Below are positions 24,851 to 34,272 of a DNA stretch of 64,000 bases, one piece after another. The DNA is from Pseudomonas sp. StFLB209 (GTDB lineage: Bacteria; Pseudomonadota; Gammaproteobacteria; Pseudomonadales; Pseudomonadaceae), in assembly GCF_000829415.1 (NCBI RefSeq), contig NZ_AP014637.1:4171001-4235000 (forward strand), given 5' to 3'. Made by a program: the position numbers and the translations under genes. Under the pieces are notes generated by a model, which ran no database searches, had not been told where the DNA came from, and saw only the letters and a program-made list of their open reading frames with translations. How positions within the stretch are numbered: position 1 is the first letter of the stretch; the number at the start of each line of letters is the position of its first letter.

Positions 24851-25125
24851 TCGATCACCTCACCACGCAACAGGAACTTCGCCAGGGCGAAGGAGCCGAC
24901 AAAGCCAAACAGCGCAATCAGCAGCGCGGCCTCGAAATAAGTGTCGCTGGCATAACGGATACCCAGCACCAGCATCATCAGCATGCCGATGATGTACAGA
25001 TAATCCAGCGCCAGCACCCGATCCTGCGCCGACGGTCCGGTGAACAGACGCCACAGCGTCAGCACCATGGCCAGGGCAAATATCGACAGGCTGATCAGAA
25101 TCGTCACACTGAGCAAGGCACTCAT
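24847..25125 (-). CDS. shaF: Na+/H+ antiporter subunit F
   Basis: 92 residues, three transmembrane segments, MrpF family (RLFTGPSAQDRVLALDYLYI with the conserved Asp). It is a small structural subunit of the antiporter complex in the inner membrane. Start and stop overlap neighbouring genes as ATGA, indicating coupled translation. Confidence 0.93.
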   Translation of the reverse strand: MSALLSVTILISLSIFALAMVLTLWRLFTGPSAQDRVLALDYLYIIGMLMMLVLGIRYASDTYFEAALLIALFGFVGSFALAKFLLRGEVIE

Positions 25126-25610
25126 TGGAAAATCTCCATCAGGGGGCGCTCATAGTGGCTTTTGAAATGCTCGATAAACTGCGCCTCATCCTCCAGATCG
25201 AACACGTGCATCAGCAAAATGCTGCGGTCCAGCGCCAGTTCCGACCAGACCGTGCCGGGTACCACGGTGCAGACCATGGCCAGCGCCGCCAGGCCGTGGG
25301 CGTCATGCAGTTCCAGCGGCACCTTGACGAAGGCCGAGCGCGGCGGCCGACGTTTGAGGGCCCATACCGAACGCGCCACTTGCAGGTTCGATATCACCAC
25401 ATCCACCCCCACCCGCAGGATGAAACGCAGGATGGTGCCGGGCTTGCGAATCCGCGCCGGCATTGGTCGCAGCGAGGCAAACATCAGCGGGGCCAGAAAT
25501 GCCAGGATGGCGCCGAGCAGGATGTGCCCGGCACTGAGCGAGAGGTTCAGCAACAGCCACAGCGCCCATAGCGCCAGCGACAGGAACGGGGCAGGGAAGA
25601 AGTGCTTCAT
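25122..25610 (-). CDS. shaE: Na+/H+ antiporter subunit E
   Basis: 162 residues: two N-terminal membrane segments and a cytoplasmic domain, MrpE family (FILRVGVDVVISNLQVARSV, VCTVVPGTVWSELALDRSIL, LLMHVFDLEDEAQF). It overlaps shaD and shaF by 4 bp each. Confidence 0.93.
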   Translation of the reverse strand: MKHFFPAPFLSLALWALWLLLNLSLSAGHILLGAILAFLAPLMFASLRPMPARIRKPGTILRFILRVGVDVVISNLQVARSVWALKRRPPRSAFVKVPLELHDAHGLAALAMVCTVVPGTVWSELALDRSILLMHVFDLEDEAQFIEHFKSHYERPLMEIFQ

Positions 25611-27286
25611 GGCTGCACCTGCGAAGTCTGAAGGGTTGGCCCCGGCACCGGGCGGGTCGCCATGACCGACTGGATGTACTGCTGCGGATCATGCAGGGTC
25701 GCTGCGGTGTCCTGGGTGTACTGCAACAGCGGTTCGGCCCGGAAGGTCAGGGTGATGCACAGGCCCAGCAACACCACAATCGGCAGGTACTCACTGTGGC
25801 GCAGCAACGGCGGGACGGTTTCAGTCGGCGTCCAGAAGCGTTGCACGCCCAGGCGGACGAACGACATCAGCGCTGCCAGGCCTGAGAAAATCAACAGCGC
25901 AATTAACAGCCAGGCCTCAAGTGACACGGGTTGATCCTTGGCGACATCCAGGCCGGACGGGTTGAGCAGGGCGCTGAGCAGGGTCAGCTTGCCGATAAAG
26001 CCCGACAGCGGCGGCATACCGATGACCAGCAGCGCGCAGGCCACGAAGCACAGGCCCAGAAATGCCATGGTCATCGGGATCACCTGACCGACCACGATAT
26101 TTTCCTCTTCATCGAGGTTGACGCCGCGGGGTGGGTGCAGGGACTCAAGATTGTGTGGCAACTGGTCGGCGTCCTCGTCCTCGCCGTACTGGTTGGCCGA
26201 GCGTGAACGCTCGATCAGTTCGCCGAGCAGGAACAGTGCGCTGAGTGCCAGCGTCGAGCTGACCAGATAGAACAGCGCGCCGGCGGTCAGGCTCGGTTGG
26301 GCGAAACCGATCGCCGCCAGCAGGATGCCGGCCGAGACCAGGATGCTCAGGCTGGCCATACGCTCCAGACGCTGGGCTGCAATCACCGCAATGGCTGCCG
26401 TGGCAATGGTCGCCATGCCGCCGAAAATCAGCCATTCACCGCCGAAGAACGCTGACTCGCCAGCATGGCTGGAGAACAGCAGGGTCCACAGCCGCAGCAA
26501 GGTGTAGATCCCGACCTTGGTCATGATCGCGAACATTGCCGCCACCGGCGCACTGGCGGCCGAGTAGGCCGGCACCAGCCAGAAGTTCAGCGGCCACATG
26601 CCGGCCTTGGCCAGAAATGCCGTGGCCAGGATCGCCGCACCGGCGTGCAGCAGGCCGCGGTCGGCCTCAGGCACCTGCGGGATCTTGACCGCAAGGTCGG
26701 CCATGTTCAGCGTGCCGGTCACGCCGTAGATCAAGGCTGCGCCAATCAGGAACAGCGACGAAGCCAGCAGGTTGATGGCGATGTAATGCAGGCCCGCCGA
26801 TACCCGCGCACGCCCCGAGCCGTGCAGCATCAGGCCGTAGGAGGCGGCGAGCAGCACCTCGAAAAATACGAACAGGTTGAACAGGTCGGCGGTCAGGAAT
26901 GCACCGTACAAGCCCATCAACTGGATCTGGAACAGCGCATGGAAACTGGTACCGGCCTTGTCCCAGCGCGCCAGGGCAAACAGCAAGGCGCAGACCCCGA
27001 TGATCCCGGTCAGCACCAGCATCAACGCTGACAGATGATCGACCACCAGCACGATGCCGAACGGCACGTCCCAGTTACCGGGCATGTACACGCCGATCGA
27101 GCCCATGCCGCCGCTTTCCTGAACCCACATCAGCAGGCGGATCGAGACGGCCAAGCCGAGCAGGGTCGAGAACAGGTTGATGCGCGCCTTGAGTGGGCGG
27201 TGCTTCTCGCCGAGCATCAGCATCAGCCCGGCGGTGAACAGCGGCAGCAGGATCGGGACAATGATCAGTTGGTTGATTGCACTCAT
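25607..27286 (-). CDS. shaD: Na+/H+ antiporter subunit D
   Basis: 559-residue, about 14-transmembrane homologue of complex I subunits NuoM/N, MrpD family. Conserved charged membrane residues are visible (FFEVLLAASYGLML with Glu; FLAKAGMWPLNFWLVPAYSA with Lys). A hydrophilic insert of about 40 residues rich in Glu/Asp (NQYGEDEDADQLPHN) lies near residues 365-400. It is a putative proton- or ion-translocating subunit. Confidence 0.94.
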   Translation of the reverse strand: MSAINQLIIVPILLPLFTAGLMLMLGEKHRPLKARINLFSTLLGLAVSIRLLMWVQESGGMGSIGVYMPGNWDVPFGIVLVVDHLSALMLVLTGIIGVCALLFALARWDKAGTSFHALFQIQLMGLYGAFLTADLFNLFVFFEVLLAASYGLMLHGSGRARVSAGLHYIAINLLASSLFLIGAALIYGVTGTLNMADLAVKIPQVPEADRGLLHAGAAILATAFLAKAGMWPLNFWLVPAYSAASAPVAAMFAIMTKVGIYTLLRLWTLLFSSHAGESAFFGGEWLIFGGMATIATAAIAVIAAQRLERMASLSILVSAGILLAAIGFAQPSLTAGALFYLVSSTLALSALFLLGELIERSRSANQYGEDEDADQLPHNLESLHPPRGVNLDEEENIVVGQVIPMTMAFLGLCFVACALLVIGMPPLSGFIGKLTLLSALLNPSGLDVAKDQPVSLEAWLLIALLIFSGLAALMSFVRLGVQRFWTPTETVPPLLRHSEYLPIVVLLGLCITLTFRAEPLLQYTQDTAATLHDPQQYIQSVMATRPVPGPTLQTSQVQP

Positions 27287-27630
27287 GCTTTCGGCTCCCG
27301 GCCGTCGACATGGTCAGTGCCGGTCAGGCCACGGGAAGCCAGCAGAACCACCAGAAACAGCGCGGTCATGGCAAAGCTGATCACGATCGCGGTCAGCACC
27401 AATGCCTGGGGCAGCGGGTCGGTGTAGTGCAGCAGGTCATGCGGCACACCGTCCTTGATCACCGGCTCTTTGCCGATGAACAGGCTGCCCATACTGAAGA
27501 TGAACAGGTTCACCCCATACGACAGCAGGCACAGGCCCATGATCACCTGGAAGGTCCGTGGGCGCAGGATCAGCCAGACGCCCGAGGCGGCCAGTACGCC
27601 GATGGCAACGGCAATCACTTCTTCCATCAC
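27283..27630 (-). CDS. shaC: Na+/H+ antiporter subunit C
   Basis: 115 residues, three transmembrane segments, NuoK-like MrpC family (LCLLSYGVNLFIFSMG, DPLPQALVLTAIVISFAMTA). It overlaps shaA and shaD by 4 bp. Confidence 0.94.
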   Translation of the reverse strand: MMEEVIAVAIGVLAASGVWLILRPRTFQVIMGLCLLSYGVNLFIFSMGSLFIGKEPVIKDGVPHDLLHYTDPLPQALVLTAIVISFAMTALFLVVLLASRGLTGTDHVDGREPKA

Positions 27631-30572
27631 AAGACTCCTTCTGGTGCGTGGACAGGCTGGCCCGGTGGCAGTGCGCCCACCGGCTTGGGCAGCGCGGTCG
27701 GGCGATGGCTACGCACCGCCTGGTGACCCAGGGCGGTGAGCATCAGCAGGGTCGAACCGACCACCACCGCATACACGCCGATATCAAAAAACAGCGCACT
27801 GGCCACATGCATGTCGCCGAGCACCGGCAAATGCAGATGCGCGGTATGGGTGGTCATAAACGGGTAACCCAGGGCCATGGCGCCCAGGCCGGTGAGCACC
27901 GAGCACAGTAGGCCGACGCCAATCCAGCGTTGCGGACGCAGGCTCATGTGCGCCTCGACCCACTGGGTGCCGGCGACCATGTATTGCAGGATGAACGCCA
28001 CCGACATCACCAGCCCGGCGACGAAGCCGCCACCGGGCTGGTTATGACCGCGCATGAACAGGTACATCGAGACGATGAAGGCAATCGGCAGCAGCAAGCG
28101 TACCAGGGCTGCCGGGACCATCATGAAGCCCAGTGCGGTGTCGCTGGCGCTGCGCGGGTTGACCAGGTCGGTGGCCACATCGCGGGCCAGCAGGCGCTGC
28201 TGGGCGGGCAGCGGGATGCTTTCTTTGGGCGGGCGGAAGCGCCGCAGCAGGGCAAACACGGTCAGCGCCACCACACCCAGTACCGTAATTTCACCGAAGG
28301 TATCGAAGCCGCGGAAGTCCACCAGCATCACGTTGACCACGTTGGTGCCGCCGCCTTCGGGCAGCGCTCTGCTCAGGTAGTAGGACGAAATCATGTTCGG
28401 TGTCTGGCGGGTCAGCATCGCGTAAGACAACGCCGCCATGCCGCCACCGACCAGAATCGCCAGGCTCAGGTCGCGCACCCGCCGGGTACGGGCCTTGAGT
28501 CGCGAGCTGACCGTGGCCACTTCTTCGCTACGCCGTGGCAGCCAGCGCAGGCCTAGCAGGATCAGCACTGTGGTGACCACTTCGACCACCAGCTGGGTCA
28601 GGGCCAGGTCCGGTGCAGAGAACCAGACGAAGGTGATGCAGGTCATCAGGCCGCAGACACTGACCATGATCAATGCCGCCAGGCGGTGATACTTGCCTTG
28701 CCAGGCGGCGCCGATGGCGCAGGCAATCGCGATCAGCCAAAGCGTGACGAACACCCCGGAGCCGGAAATCTTCGGCCGGTCGCCCCAGCTCAGACCGCTG
28801 TAATACATCGGGATAAAGCCCAGCACCACGGCGGTGAGAACCAGCGCGAACAACTGCGGTTGCAGGCGGCGGGTGGTCAGCCGGCGCTCGACCCGACGCG
28901 CCCAGTGCATGGTTGCCACCAGCAGTTTTTCGAACGAGCGCTTGCCGTTGAGCCGGCCGATCAGCGGCGGCCCGCTAAAGCGCTCGTTGCGCAGCGGGTT
29001 GCGCAGCAACAAGTACAGCAAAATGCCGCCGCCCATCGCGATCAGGCTCATGATCATCGGCGCATTCCAGCCATGCCAGATGGCCAGGCTGTACTCGGGC
29101 AACTCTGCGCCGACCACCGGTTGCGCCGCTGTAGCCAGTATCGGACCCACCGACTGCGCCGGGAAAATACCAACCACCAGACACGCCATCACCAGCAGCT
29201 CGACCGGCATGCGCATCCAGCGCGGCGGCTCGTGGGGCGAGAGCGGCAGGTCCTTGGCCATCGGGCCGAAGAACACATCGACGGTAAAGCGCAGTGAGTA
29301 GGCGACGCTGAACGCACCGGCAATGGTTGCCACCACCGGCAGGGCGATTTCGACCCACATTGACGAGGTAATGAACACTGTTTCGGCGAAGAACATCTCT
29401 TTGGAGATAAAGCCGTTCATCAGCGGCACGCCGGCCATCGCCGCACTGGCGACCATGGCCAGCGTGGCGGTGTACGGGATCATCTTGACCAGCCCCGACA
29501 GCCTGCGGATATCCCGCGTGCCGCTCTCGTGGTCGATGATTCCGGCGGCCATGAACAGCGAGGCCTTGAAGGTTGCGTGGTTGAGGATATGAAATACTGC
29601 AGCGACGGCCGCCAGCGGGCTGTTCAGGCCCAGCAGCAAGGTAATCAGGCCCAGGTGGCTGATGGTTGAGTAGGCGAGCAGGCCCTTGAGGTCATTCTGG
29701 AAAATGGCGGCAAACGCACCCAGCAGCAGGGTGCAGGCGCCCGCGCCGCTGACGATCCAGAACCATTCCTCCGTGCCGGACAATGATGGCCATAGCCGGG
29801 CCATCAGGAATACCCCGGCCTTGACCATGGTCGCCGAGTGCAGATAAGCCGAGACCGGGGTCGGCGCGGCCATGGCGTGGGGCAGCCAGAAATGAAACGG
29901 GAACTGCGCGCTCTTGCTCAGTGCGCCGATGAGAATCAGCGCCAGCAGTACCGGGTACAGGGCATGGGCACGAATCGCATCACCCGATTCCAGCACCCGC
30001 TCAAGATCATAACTGCCGACCACATGACCGAGCACCAGCATCCCTGCCAGCAGCGCCAGGCCGCCGGCGCCGGTGACCAGCAACGCCATGTAAGCGCCGC
30101 GCCGCGCATCGTTGCGGTGGTGCCAGTAGCCGATCAGCAGGAACGAGAAGACGCTGGTCAGCTCCCAGAAAAACACGATCTGGATAATGTTGCCGGAGAT
30201 CACCAGGCCGAGCATCGCGCCCATGAAGGCCAGGAAAAACGCGAAAAAACGCGGCACCGGGTCATCCGGCGACATGTAGTAACGGGCATACAGCGACACC
30301 AGCGCGCCGATCCCCAGCACCAGCATGGAGAACAGCCAGGCAAAGCCGTCCATGCGCAGCACGAAGTTAAGGCCCAGGCTGGGCAGCCACAGATACTCCT
30401 CGCGGATCACCCCGCCATCGGCAATCTGTGGGTACCACAGCGCGACCTGCAGTGCGCCGCCAATGGCAATCAGGCCGGCCAACAGGGATTCCGCGTTGCG
30501 GGCGTTATGCGGCAGCAAAGCTGCCAGACAGCTGCCGATAAAGGGCAGAAGCAGTAGAACTATCAGGGACAT
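27627..30572 (-). CDS. shaA: Na+/H+ antiporter subunit A (A-B fusion)
   Basis: 981 residues. The first about 550 form the NuoL-like channel (FWELTSVFSFLLIGYWHHRN; SKSAQFPFHFWLPHAMAAPT), followed by an MbhD-like segment and a C-terminal MrpB-type domain (MYLFMRGHNQPGGGFVAGLV). Fusion of A and B leaves six genes, the group 2 Mrp layout of Pseudomonas. The complex exchanges Na+ (or K+) for H+ for pH and salt tolerance. It is the first gene of the operon; the promoter should lie in 30573-30812, where nothing definite was recognised. Confidence 0.95.
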   Translation of the reverse strand: MSLIVLLLLPFIGSCLAALLPHNARNAESLLAGLIAIGGALQVALWYPQIADGGVIREEYLWLPSLGLNFVLRMDGFAWLFSMLVLGIGALVSLYARYYMSPDDPVPRFFAFFLAFMGAMLGLVISGNIIQIVFFWELTSVFSFLLIGYWHHRNDARRGAYMALLVTGAGGLALLAGMLVLGHVVGSYDLERVLESGDAIRAHALYPVLLALILIGALSKSAQFPFHFWLPHAMAAPTPVSAYLHSATMVKAGVFLMARLWPSLSGTEEWFWIVSGAGACTLLLGAFAAIFQNDLKGLLAYSTISHLGLITLLLGLNSPLAAVAAVFHILNHATFKASLFMAAGIIDHESGTRDIRRLSGLVKMIPYTATLAMVASAAMAGVPLMNGFISKEMFFAETVFITSSMWVEIALPVVATIAGAFSVAYSLRFTVDVFFGPMAKDLPLSPHEPPRWMRMPVELLVMACLVVGIFPAQSVGPILATAAQPVVGAELPEYSLAIWHGWNAPMIMSLIAMGGGILLYLLLRNPLRNERFSGPPLIGRLNGKRSFEKLLVATMHWARRVERRLTTRRLQPQLFALVLTAVVLGFIPMYYSGLSWGDRPKISGSGVFVTLWLIAIACAIGAAWQGKYHRLAALIMVSVCGLMTCITFVWFSAPDLALTQLVVEVVTTVLILLGLRWLPRRSEEVATVSSRLKARTRRVRDLSLAILVGGGMAALSYAMLTRQTPNMISSYYLSRALPEGGGTNVVNVMLVDFRGFDTFGEITVLGVVALTVFALLRRFRPPKESIPLPAQQRLLARDVATDLVNPRSASDTALGFMMVPAALVRLLLPIAFIVSMYLFMRGHNQPGGGFVAGLVMSVAFILQYMVAGTQWVEAHMSLRPQRWIGVGLLCSVLTGLGAMALGYPFMTTHTAHLHLPVLGDMHVASALFFDIGVYAVVVGSTLLMLTALGHQAVRSHRPTALPKPVGALPPGQPVHAPEGVL

Positions 30573-30812
30573 AGGCTTCTAATCTGCGGAGAAATATTAA
30601 GCATCATACGTGCCAGATCGTTCATCACCAAACGCCGTTGCTCTGAAATTTCCTACAAGAAATGTCTGGAAATCAATGAGCTGTCACTGAAAGGACCAAT
30701 CGGTCATGTCATGACGGCAGCAGGTGATGGCTGTCAGGTAACAGCTATGACCCTGAGGCCAGAGCCAAGGTGCCAACGACAGGCAGAGTATTTTCCGCAG
30801 ATTGAGACAGTG

Positions 30813-31715
30813 TCATGAAGCTTGCGGTTTGACGGGCAGACAAGGGGCGATGGCTTTTTCGAGCGCGATCTTGACGGCCATGGCGTCACCGGGTTGTGTA
30901 GCGGTTTTAAACGGCCTGGCAACTTCGGGCAGCGTGGATTCCGGCATCTGACTGTCGCTTGCCATGATCGAAAATAATGTTTGTTGGGGCTGCGCGGTCA
31001 GCCAGCGGCGCAACACGTCGTACAGTGAAACGTCATGCCACTGGTCCGGGTTATCGATGATGCTGGTGATCTTTTCCAGCAGGTGCTTCTCATGGTTGTC
31101 GGGCATCTGTGCTTGTTCGATGGCTGGTTGGGTGCGGTAGTAGTCCAGCATTTGCCCGTAAATTCTCGTGTCGCCGCGGGTCAGGCTGTACTCCAGCATC
31201 GCTTCGGCTACGACCTTATGTTTCCAGACTTGTCTTTGATCGTAAGACTCCGACCAGGCGGCGTTGCGTTCATGAAGGGTAAAGGCACCGCTTTCATCGT
31301 AGGTGATGGCCGCAAGCAACTCAGGCGACATGCCCTTGAACGGGTTGTGGCCAAGATTGTTTTTAAAGTCCGTAGCTTTACGCGCCCGTTCCAGAATCTC
31401 GGAGTCATCACTATCTGGTCGTTCGTTATCGTGGATAGCGTGAGGGGGGGCGATTCGCACGCTATGGATCTGGGCAAGCGCTTTCTGCGCTACCGCTCGT
31501 AATTGATCACGGTTCAGGCTGGCATCGCGTTGATTGGCGCGCTGCAAGGCATCGCTCAACTGGCGGGCCACAGGCGATATCTTGTCTGCACCAGGCTCAT
31601 CGGATGGAGCCTTCAGGTTCTGGGTCAGGGTTGTGGATACTTGAGCGGGTTTAGGCGTTGGTGTCAGCGCTTTGCAGGCACTGCTCGAGGATGTACAAGT
31701 AGTCAAACCAGACAT
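30813..31715 (-). CDS. Uncharacterised protein, 300 aa
   Basis: The N-terminus is Ser/Thr/Pro-rich and unstructured (MSGLTTCTSSSSACKALTPT). A helical body follows with the segment NPFKGMSPELLAAITYDESG and a C-terminal helical part. There is no Sec signal or membrane segment. GGGAG precedes the ATG at 31715. I recall related Pseudomonas proteins sharing the NPFKGM-x-P-x-LLAxIxYDxSG block, but none with known function. A polar Ser-rich N-terminus can be a type III secretion signal, but no T3SS gene is near, so that is speculative. A+T content is higher than the flanks. Confidence 0.65.
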   Translation of the reverse strand: MSGLTTCTSSSSACKALTPTPKPAQVSTTLTQNLKAPSDEPGADKISPVARQLSDALQRANQRDASLNRDQLRAVAQKALAQIHSVRIAPPHAIHDNERPDSDDSEILERARKATDFKNNLGHNPFKGMSPELLAAITYDESGAFTLHERNAAWSESYDQRQVWKHKVVAEAMLEYSLTRGDTRIYGQMLDYYRTQPAIEQAQMPDNHEKHLLEKITSIIDNPDQWHDVSLYDVLRRWLTAQPQQTLFSIMASDSQMPESTLPEVARPFKTATQPGDAMAVKIALEKAIAPCLPVKPQAS

Positions 31716-31806
31716 GATTAACTCCCATGATATATGGACATCGCAATCGCGAAGCCTGTTGCATCTACAACCGCTGGCGCGGACTGTAGATGCGTCTATT
31801 AATTGT

Positions 31807-32265
31807 TTATTTCATAGTAAATACGACACTCCATGAATGGTCAGAGAAATTAGTCGAAGTTACCGTGACCGTACAGGTGGCATTGCCGCTACTGATGGCC
31901 TTCTTGTCCCACTTTGGGGCAGTGTTCAGCTTGCCGCTGAACAGGCCGCCAGGTGCGATAGTCCTGATATATGAAGTTCTGAATTCGCAGGTTTTATTGC
32001 CTATGGTGTAACGCAGCGACGCAGTAGTTACATCGGGAAGGGCTGGATTCGTTACTCTGAATTCATCCGACCCTTTGCCTTTGATCAACAGTTCAGGCGT
32101 CGGGCTCGCATGAGCTTGGGTCATGGCGCTTGTAGATTGATAGTACATCTCCTGATCACTGAGGTTTTTTACCGTGATATGTACCGGTGACCCTGCTTGT
32201 GTCAGGTGGCTCGCAAGAATACTGCCTGCAGTCAGTGTGATCATAAAAGCGTTTTTAAAAGTCAT
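31807..32265 (-). CDS. Exported protein of unknown function, 152 aa
   Basis: Signal peptide (MTFKNAFMITLTAGSILASH, cleavage near TQAG) followed by an all-beta-looking mature domain of about 128 residues (VHITVKNLSDQEMYYQSTSA, TTASLRYTIGNKTCEFRTSY, WSVVFTMK) with two cysteines likely paired. The layout resembles small secreted beta-sandwich proteins, but no family is recognised. It is 91 bp upstream of the 300-aa gene in the same direction, possibly cotranscribed. Codon use is A+T-richer than the neighbourhood. Confidence 0.65.
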   Translation of the reverse strand: MTFKNAFMITLTAGSILASHLTQAGSPVHITVKNLSDQEMYYQSTSAMTQAHASPTPELLIKGKGSDEFRVTNPALPDVTTASLRYTIGNKTCEFRTSYIRTIAPGGLFSGKLNTAPKWDKKAISSGNATCTVTVTSTNFSDHSWSVVFTMK

Positions 32266-32656
32266 GATGGAATTACCCTGATTATTAGACTTGTTGTTTC
32301 ATGGCAAAACAGATTGTGAGAGGTCGTTGTCTCTCGCCTTATCAGTTATGCGTGTCATTGGCCGGGTTTTTCTTAAATATCTAAGTCCCGGGGTTAATGT
32401 GCCGCTGGTGCGCGAGGCACAATTTTTAAAGTTGTTATGCAATACGACAAAATATTGCGGAGTGATTTCATCTTGGGGTGGGTTGCGGCGTTTGGCGATC
32501 AGACTTTTTTGACACGGCTTGTAGGGCATTTCCGGGATTTTCACTGTCCAAGTAAAAACACCGGTAACCCTTTGTTTCGCCAATGTTTAAGAGGATCAAG
32601 CGCGGCGGCCCGTTGCAGGCCGCCGTTGAGAGGTTTGAATCAATCAGCGCAAAACG
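32266..32656. other. Intergenic region, 391 bp, A+T-rich
   Basis: It lies between the exported protein and the EamA gene. It holds a GC hairpin CGGCGGCC-cgttgca-GGCCGCCG at about 32604-32626 near the EamA 3' end, possibly a terminator without a T-run. No gene was supported; open frames here lack ribosome sites. Confidence 0.4.
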
Positions 32657-33574
32657 TCAGTCGGCCTTGGGCAATGCGTCGCCTGCCTGCTCTGCGTCCT
32701 CGGCCTTGCGTTTCTTCATTTCGCTGACGATCACCCCGGCGACGATCAGCGCGCCGCCCAGCAACGCCAGGCCTGGCAAGCGTTCGCCGGCAAGGCGGCC
32801 GAGGATACCGGCCCAGACCGGTTCGCCGGCATAGATAACGGTGGCGCGGGTGGGCGAAACGCTTTTCTGTGCCCAGTTCATGGCTACCTGGATCACTGCA
32901 CTCATCATCCCCAGGCCGATGGCGGTGCTCAGCAGCAGCCAGGAAAAGTCTGGAATACGTTCACCGGTCGGCACCACCATTAAAAACGCCAGCAGTGATG
33001 CCGTGGCCAGTTGCACGACGGTGACCCGGCGTACATCGACCTGGCCGGCATAGGCGCTGATCATGATGATTTCTGCGGCAATGGCCACGGCGCTGATGAT
33101 GGTGGCGATTTCACCGGGGCTGAAATTCAGGGCTGCGCCTTGCGGGCCTGACAACAGCATCAACCCGCTAAACGCCAGCATGATGCCCAGGCTCGGCATC
33201 AGGCCGGGGCGGCGGCCGAGTACCAGCCATTGCAGTAGCGGCACAAAGGGTACGTACAGCGCGGTAATGAAGGCCGACTGGCTGCTGGGGATGGTCTGTA
33301 AACCGACAGTCTGCAAGCCATAACCGAGCATGATCGCAGTGCCGATAAACACCCCGGCGCGCAGTTCCAGCCAGGTCAGGTCGCGCAGCACCTTGAGGCT
33401 GAACAGCGCGACCAGCAGCGCTGCTGCCGCAAACCGCAGGCCGACAAAGAACATCGGCCCACTGACGGTCATGGCGTGTTGCACCAGCAGGAACGTGCCG
33501 CCCCAGAGCATGGTGATAAAGATCAGGACGGCTTCTGCTTTACTGACTCGGGGCAATCGGTTGGGTAATTTCAT
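32657..33574 (-). CDS. EamA/DMT family inner-membrane exporter
   Basis: 305 residues, ten predicted transmembrane helices in two EamA repeats (ITMLWGGTFLLVQHAMTVSG; SPTRATVIYAGEPVWAGILG), with a charged C-terminal tail. It belongs to the drug/metabolite transporter superfamily, often exporting amino acids or related metabolites; the substrate cannot be read. It is divergent from an XRE-cupin regulator 101 bp away, a frequent regulator-exporter pairing. Confidence 0.88.
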   Translation of the reverse strand: MKLPNRLPRVSKAEAVLIFITMLWGGTFLLVQHAMTVSGPMFFVGLRFAAAALLVALFSLKVLRDLTWLELRAGVFIGTAIMLGYGLQTVGLQTIPSSQSAFITALYVPFVPLLQWLVLGRRPGLMPSLGIMLAFSGLMLLSGPQGAALNFSPGEIATIISAVAIAAEIIMISAYAGQVDVRRVTVVQLATASLLAFLMVVPTGERIPDFSWLLLSTAIGLGMMSAVIQVAMNWAQKSVSPTRATVIYAGEPVWAGILGRLAGERLPGLALLGGALIVAGVIVSEMKKRKAEDAEQAGDALPKAD

Positions 33575-33675
33575 TGCGCTACCGCTGTGGAACCTTGCAT
33601 GGTGAGGGAAGGGCGGCCCACAATGCGCCGCAAGTTGAGCAGTATAATGCGCAAGCGCTTCGAGTGAGCAATATG

Positions 33676-34245
33676 ATGCACAAAGATATTTCCCCGCGTG
33701 CCCCGGTGTTGCAGCATGTGGGTCTCAATGTTCGACGACTGCGCAATGCCGCTGGCATCAGCCAGAGCGCATTGGCCGACAAGTCCGGGGTCAGCCGGCG
33801 CATGCTGGTGGCCATCGAGGCCGGTGAGAACAATGTCAGCCTGGCGACCCTGGACCGGGTTGCCGAGGCACTGGATGTGGCGTTCAGTGACCTGATCCAG
33901 GCACCGGATGTGCACGACCATAGTCGTATCAATGAGCTGGCGTGGGCCGGCACCCAGCCGGGCAGCAAGGCTGTGCTGCTGTCCAAGGCGCTGGCCCGAC
34001 GTGAGGTGGAGTTGTGGGAGTTCTGTCTGGAGCCAGGCGATCGCTATGATTCCGAGCCTGATCCGGAAGGCTGGAGCGAGCAGGTGTATGTGATCGAAGG
34101 CCAACTGAGCCTGCGGCTGGGCAGCCATGAGCAGCCTCGGCAGATCGCGGCCGGTGAGTTCTTCATGTTCCCCAGCAACCAGACCCATTCATTCTGCAAC
34201 GACGCTACGACACTGCTGCGCTTTGTGCGCAATGTCGTGTTGTAG
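33676..34245 (+). CDS. XRE-cupin transcriptional regulator
   Basis: 189 residues: helix-turn-helix at about 12-66 (NVRRLRNAAGISQSALADKS, then SRRMLVAIEAGENNVSLATL) and a C-terminal cupin (EPDPEGWSEQVYVIEGQLSL, PSNQTHSFCND) that probably binds a small metabolite. GAGTGAG is 7 nt before the ATG at 33676. It is divergent from the EamA exporter and 27 bp upstream of the FAD protein, so it may control both. Confidence 0.85.
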   Translation: MHKDISPRAPVLQHVGLNVRRLRNAAGISQSALADKSGVSRRMLVAIEAGENNVSLATLDRVAEALDVAFSDLIQAPDVHDHSRINELAWAGTQPGSKAVLLSKALARREVELWEFCLEPGDRYDSEPDPEGWSEQVYVIEGQLSLRLGSHEQPRQIAAGEFFMFPSNQTHSFCNDATTLLRFVRNVVL

Positions 34246-34272
34246 CCTTGTTTTTTTGCCTGGAGCATCTGA

